Source: Streptomyces griseoluteus
GTDB lineage: Bacteria > Actinomycetota > Actinomycetes > Streptomycetales > Streptomycetaceae
Direction: 5' to 3'
Length of the DNA stretch: 64,000 bases
Assembly: GCA_000717735.1 (NCBI GenBank)
Contig: JOBE01000012.1
Span: 1 to 64,000, forward strand
Of the stretch, positions 61,293-64,000 are shown one piece after another. Position 1 is the stretch's first letter. Each line of letters starts with the position of its first letter. The notes under the pieces are model-generated. The model did no database searches, was not told the DNA's origin, and saw only the letters and a program-made list of their open reading frames with translations. The position numbers and the translations under genes were made by a program.

Positions 61293-61868
61293 TTACGCGG
61301 GGCCCGGGGGCAGATGGACAGTCATGATCAGGTGGCAGGTCTCGGTGCCTGTGCCGCGGTAAGTGTGGGTGGTGTCGGCGTCGAAGGTGGCGGTCTGCCC
61401 TGCGGTGACGGCGTATTCGGTACCGTCGACGACGAGGGTCATCCCGCCGGTGGTGACACTGACGGTTTCGGTCACGCCGGCCTGATGGGGGTGGCTGGGG
61501 TACTCCTCGCCGGGTTCCAAGGTCCAGCGCCAGACCTCGGTGGGCGCCGGGCCGCCGGTGGTCAGCATCAGCCGGGCCTCGCCGCCTCGCTCACCCTTCC
61601 ACAGGGGCATGACGGCGTCGGCGCTCACCACGCGCACACGCTGTTCGGGGCTGCCTTCCATCAGGGCTGAGACGGAGATGCCGAGGGTGTCGGCGAGGCG
61701 GACCAGGGTGGCGAAGTTGGGGTTGCCCTGGGCTTTCTCCAGTCCGACCAGGGCGCCCTTGCTGACCTTGGCGCGGCGGCCGAGTTCATCCAAGGACAGT
61801 CCGGCGCGGGTGCGGGCCGTACGGACGTTGTGTGCGAGTGTCCGCAGCGCCGCCTCGGTCTCGGCCAT
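61293..61868 (-). CDS. XRE-family regulator with C-terminal cupin domain, second copy
   Basis: This 191-residue protein is the paralogue of the regulator at 22500: XRE helix-turn-helix (LSLDELGRRAKVSKGALVGL, then EKAQGNPNFATLVRLADTLG) and a C-terminal cupin (YPSHPHQAGVTETVSVTTGG, then TAGQTATFDADTTHTYRG). The ATG at 61868 (MAETEAALR) has GGAGG about 10 bases before it; a long upstream frame is not needed. It diverges from the second EamA gene and probably binds the direct repeats between them. Confidence 0.9.
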   Translation of the reverse strand: MAETEAALRTLAHNVRTARTRAGLSLDELGRRAKVSKGALVGLEKAQGNPNFATLVRLADTLGISVSALMEGSPEQRVRVVSADAVMPLWKGERGGEARLMLTTGGPAPTEVWRWTLEPGEEYPSHPHQAGVTETVSVTTGGMTLVVDGTEYAVTAGQTATFDADTTHTYRGTGTETCHLIMTVHLPPGPA

Positions 61869-61899
61869 CGGATATTCCCTCCAGCAGCAGGTCGGCACA

Positions 61900-61967
61900 C
61901 TGCACCGTGCGGTCGTTCGATTGACGACCTGCGGTCGGTGCGCTGTACGGTGTAGTCGTTCCATTGA
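61900..61967. promoter_or_regulatory. Paired 25-base direct repeats, likely XRE-cupin operators
   Basis: Two 25-base segments, 61900-61924 and 61943-61967, agree at most positions and share the core GTCGTTCNATTGA exactly. Their starts are 43 bases apart, about four helical turns, so a regulator would bind both sites on one face of the DNA. They occupy the XRE/EamA divergent spacer. The first also lies inside a TTGACG -35-like context. Confidence 0.7.
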
Positions 61968-61987
61968 TAGTAAGGGATGTACGTACC

Positions 61988-62824
61988 GTGATCGCTCTTC
62001 TGCTGGCCCTGGGCAGTTCCCTGGCCTATGGGTGCGCCGACTTCCTCGGCGGCCTGGGTGCCCGCAAGGCCCATGTCCTGCGGACGGTGATGATCGCAGC
62101 GCCGGCCTCGCTCACCGTCGAACTGCTGCTGTGGCCCTTTCTCGGCGCCTCTTTCGCTCCCGCCACCCTCGCCTGGGGCGCGGCCTCCGGCGTCGCGTCG
62201 GCCGCCGCCTTCGCCCTGCTCTACAAGACCCTGGCGATCGGCCCGATGAACGTGCTGTCCCCGATCACCGCGCTGGTCTCGGCGATGCTGCCAGTGGGTG
62301 TCGGCCTGCTGCAGGGCGAGCACCTGGGCCTGGCCGGGCTGATCGGCCTGCCGCTGGCCCTGGCCGCCGTGGTGCTGGTCAGCGCCGGACGCGGCGCGAA
62401 GTCGGCCCGGCCGTCGCGCACCGCGCTGCTGCTGGCCTTCGGCGCCGGGGCCGCAATCGCCCTGCAGCTGGTCTTCCTGCACCAGACGCCCTCCGACAGC
62501 GGGGTGGGCCCGCTGATCGTCGGCCGCGCCGTCTCCTCCGCCGTCACCCTGGCCGCCGCCGGAGTGATGTTCCGGCGGCTGGGCCCGGAGAAGCCCGCGT
62601 ACGCGATCTCGGCGACGGCCGGCGTGCTGGACTCGGTGGCCAACCTGCTGTTCCTGCTCGCCGCCCGCAGCGGCGACCTCGCCGTCGTCGCCGTGATCAC
62701 CGCCCTGTACCCGGCCGGCACCGTCCTGCTCGCCCGCAGCGTCCTTGCCGAACGCATCCACCGCGGCCAGCTGATCGGCCTGGGCACCGCCGCCGTCGCC
62801 GTCAGCCTCCTCGCCCTGACCTGA
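61988..62824 (+). CDS. EamA/DMT-family exporter, second copy
   Basis: This 278-residue membrane protein has about ten helices and the EamA pattern: SLAYGCADFLGGLGARK, KTLAIGPMNVLSPITALVSA and the late VVAVITALYPAGTVLLARSV. It is homologous to the exporter at 23177. GTG at 61988 has AAGGGA upstream at a proper distance and is chosen over the TTG at 61964, which lies inside the predicted operator. Its substrate is presumably an amino acid or analogue. Confidence 0.88.
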   Translation: MIALLLALGSSLAYGCADFLGGLGARKAHVLRTVMIAAPASLTVELLLWPFLGASFAPATLAWGAASGVASAAAFALLYKTLAIGPMNVLSPITALVSAMLPVGVGLLQGEHLGLAGLIGLPLALAAVVLVSAGRGAKSARPSRTALLLAFGAGAAIALQLVFLHQTPSDSGVGPLIVGRAVSSAVTLAAAGVMFRRLGPEKPAYAISATAGVLDSVANLLFLLAARSGDLAVVAVITALYPAGTVLLARSVLAERIHRGQLIGLGTAAVAVSLLALT

Positions 62825-62857
62825 CCGCCCCGCCGCCGCCCCCTGAAGGACCCACGC

Positions 62858-63522
62858 ATGGTCATCCAGCCCTGGGACACCGCCGAGCGGCAGAACTGGA
62901 CCGCCCGACGGCCACGACTTCGGCATCCTCAGCGTCAACGGCCCTCCAGGGCAGGCACCTCTCGCCGTGCCCGATCACTTCACCCCGACGACGACACCCT
63001 GCTGCTCCACTTCACCCGGCACAACCCCACCTGGAAAGTGGTCAAGGCGGCCCCGGGCGTCACGCTCACCGTCCCCGCCCTCCCCCGCGGTGCCGGCTCG
63101 CCCAGCGTGATCGCCCGCGCGCCCCGTACGGGGGCACCCGGCGCTTCACGGCCGCCCAGTTCACCTGTCGGGCCACAATCACCAACGATCCCGCCGCTGG
63201 AACCGAGCCCCCGCACCGCCCGGCCGAGCCCTCTCGACCCCACGGCGGCCATGCCGCAGCCGAGGCTGACGTCCCGCCCTGCAGGTGCCGATGCCCACGC
63301 CTCATGGGCTGCGCCTCGACGTCCTCAAGGCCCCTGCGAAGACCGCAGACGGCGACCACGAGCCCACCGATCAACCAGCCGGCCCCGCCTGCACTCTGCG
63401 CGCGGCCTGGACCGGGCGGCCCCGTCCCCGCTCGGCGGCCTGCGGACCGCATCCGCCCCCAACAGTCCCGCACAGTCCCGCACCCGCGACCTCCCGCACA
63501 GCACCTCCGGAACGGACCACCG
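62858..63522 (+). pseudogene. Decayed PaiB-type FMN-binding negative transcriptional regulator
   Basis: Pieces of one protein appear in successive frames. Frame one opens MVIQPWDTAERQNWTA at 62858; another gives GHDFGILSVNGPPGQAPLAV and PDHFTP; the first resumes with DDTLLLHFTRHNPTWKVVKA and VTLTV. Further on come FTAAQFTCRATITNDPAAGT and LMGLRLDVLKAPAKTADGDHEP. This is the order expected of a PaiB-type FMN-binding regulator (about 200 residues), broken by at least three frameshifts. It cannot make a functional protein. It occupies the spacer between the EamA gene and the B3/B4 gene. Confidence 0.78.
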
Positions 63523-64000
63523 ATGACCCTCTTCCGTATCTTCCCCGACGTTGCCGATGCCTTCCGCGACACCCTCATCGCCGTCGTTACCGCCACCGGC
63601 CTGCGCGGCCACGAGTCGTGGCCGGCCACCACCGCCGCGCTGGAGGAGCTGGAGGCCCGGCTCGCGAACGGCGCCTGGGCCCCGGCCGACGAGCACGACC
63701 CGCGCATCGAGGCGTGGCATGCCGTCTACCGCGCCTTCGGCACCAATCCCCGCCGCATCCGGCCCAGCGTGGACGCCCTGGGCCGCCGCCTTGCGAAGAA
63801 GGGCGCCCTGCCCCGGATCAACCCGGCCGTCGACTCCTACAACGCAGTCTCCGTCCGCCACGGCCTGCCCGCCGGTGCCTTCGACCTCGACCACGTCACC
63901 GGTGACGTCGAGATCCGCTACGCCGACGGCAGCGAGACCTTCACCCCGCTCGGCGAACCCGGCACCGTCGAGAACCCCAAGCCCGGCGAGGTCATCTACA
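63523..64000 (+). CDS. B3/B4 tRNA-editing-type domain protein (cut by window end)
   Basis: An open frame from the ATG at 63523 runs off the window with no stop (159 codons seen). It contains WHAVYRAFGTNPRRIRPSVD, then ALGRRLAKKGALPRINPAVD and SYNAVSVRHGLPAGAFDLDH, the B3/B4 domain known as the editing domain of the phenylalanyl-tRNA synthetase beta chain; stand-alone copies are about 220-240 residues. They are thought to hydrolyse wrongly charged tRNA, though this is unproven for most. The gene follows the EamA gene and a dead PaiB gene on the same strand. Confidence 0.85.
   Translation, partial: MTLFRIFPDVADAFRDTLIAVVTATGLRGHESWPATTAALEELEARLANGAWAPADEHDPRIEAWHAVYRAFGTNPRRIRPSVDALGRRLAKKGALPRINPAVDSYNAVSVRHGLPAGAFDLDHVTGDVEIRYADGSETFTPLGEPGTVENPKPGEVIY

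Noticed and set aside
1..64000. CRISPR arrays, rRNA and tRNA genes
   Set aside because: No regularly spaced direct repeats, no rRNA-like conserved stretches and no tRNA cloverleaf with a CCA-type 3' end were recognised by reading both strands.

Overview
The window is very G+C-rich, with codon third positions almost always G or C, and carries many GTG and TTG starts and families typical of Streptomyces and close relatives (PucR-type regulator, SWIM protein, HipA-like kinase with DUF3037, IS701-type transposase). I read it as a Streptomyces-like chromosomal contig. The first 71 bases are not biological: they are a complete Illumina Nextera i7 adapter and transposon end left on the contig edge.

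Positions 72-46330 look like ordinary core or conserved chromosome. In order they hold: a secreted PhoD-type phosphodiesterase; a SWIM zinc-finger protein coupled to a 940-residue helical protein; a membrane-ACT-GNAT fusion; a gamma-lyase with a divergent Lrp-type regulator; a DUF885 peptidase-like protein and a second Lrp-type regulator behind a long palindrome; the SbcCD nuclease; a YigZ-family protein and a PucR-type regulator; an acyl-CoA ligase and a carboxylesterase; a CoA-binding protein; a YbaK-type tRNA deacylase with an XRE-cupin regulator and a divergent EamA exporter; two hexapeptide-repeat enzymes; DedA, a thioesterase, a membrane-anchored lipoprotein-like protein, an MFS exporter and a spermidine-synthase-like protein; AlkD, a TVP38-type protein and UppP; a flavin reductase; Lnt; an oxidoreductase; an FAD monooxygenase with a divergent TetR and twin operators; DinB; UNG; an orphan peptide-binding lipoprotein; two SDR enzymes; and a DUF3037/HipA-like pair.

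From 46312 to the end the window is accessory and partly decayed. A tyrosine-integrase C-terminus is fused out of frame to a truncated IS701-type transposase, directly against the start of the HipA-like gene. Next come a frameshifted DUF1963-like gene and a LysR-controlled cluster for peptide or amine uptake and nitrogen release (binding protein, permease, fused permease-ATPase, ATPase, carbon-nitrogen hydrolase, class III aminotransferase). These are followed by a decayed stretch, a large secreted serine hydrolase with a C-terminal beta domain, a broken PIN-domain gene, and a second XRE-cupin/EamA locus that continues into a decayed PaiB-like gene and a B3/B4 tRNA-editing-type domain cut by the window end.

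The most interesting pattern is that two separate loci (21.9-24.0 kb and 61.3-64.0 kb) share one design: an XRE-cupin regulator, a divergent EamA exporter and a free-standing tRNA-editing-type domain (YbaK in one, B3/B4 in the other). This suggests an efflux-plus-proofreading response to a misincorporated amino acid or analogue. No rRNA, tRNA or CRISPR array was recognised. Many genes appear leaderless, with a TANNNT-type -10 element ending 6-8 bases before the start codon.
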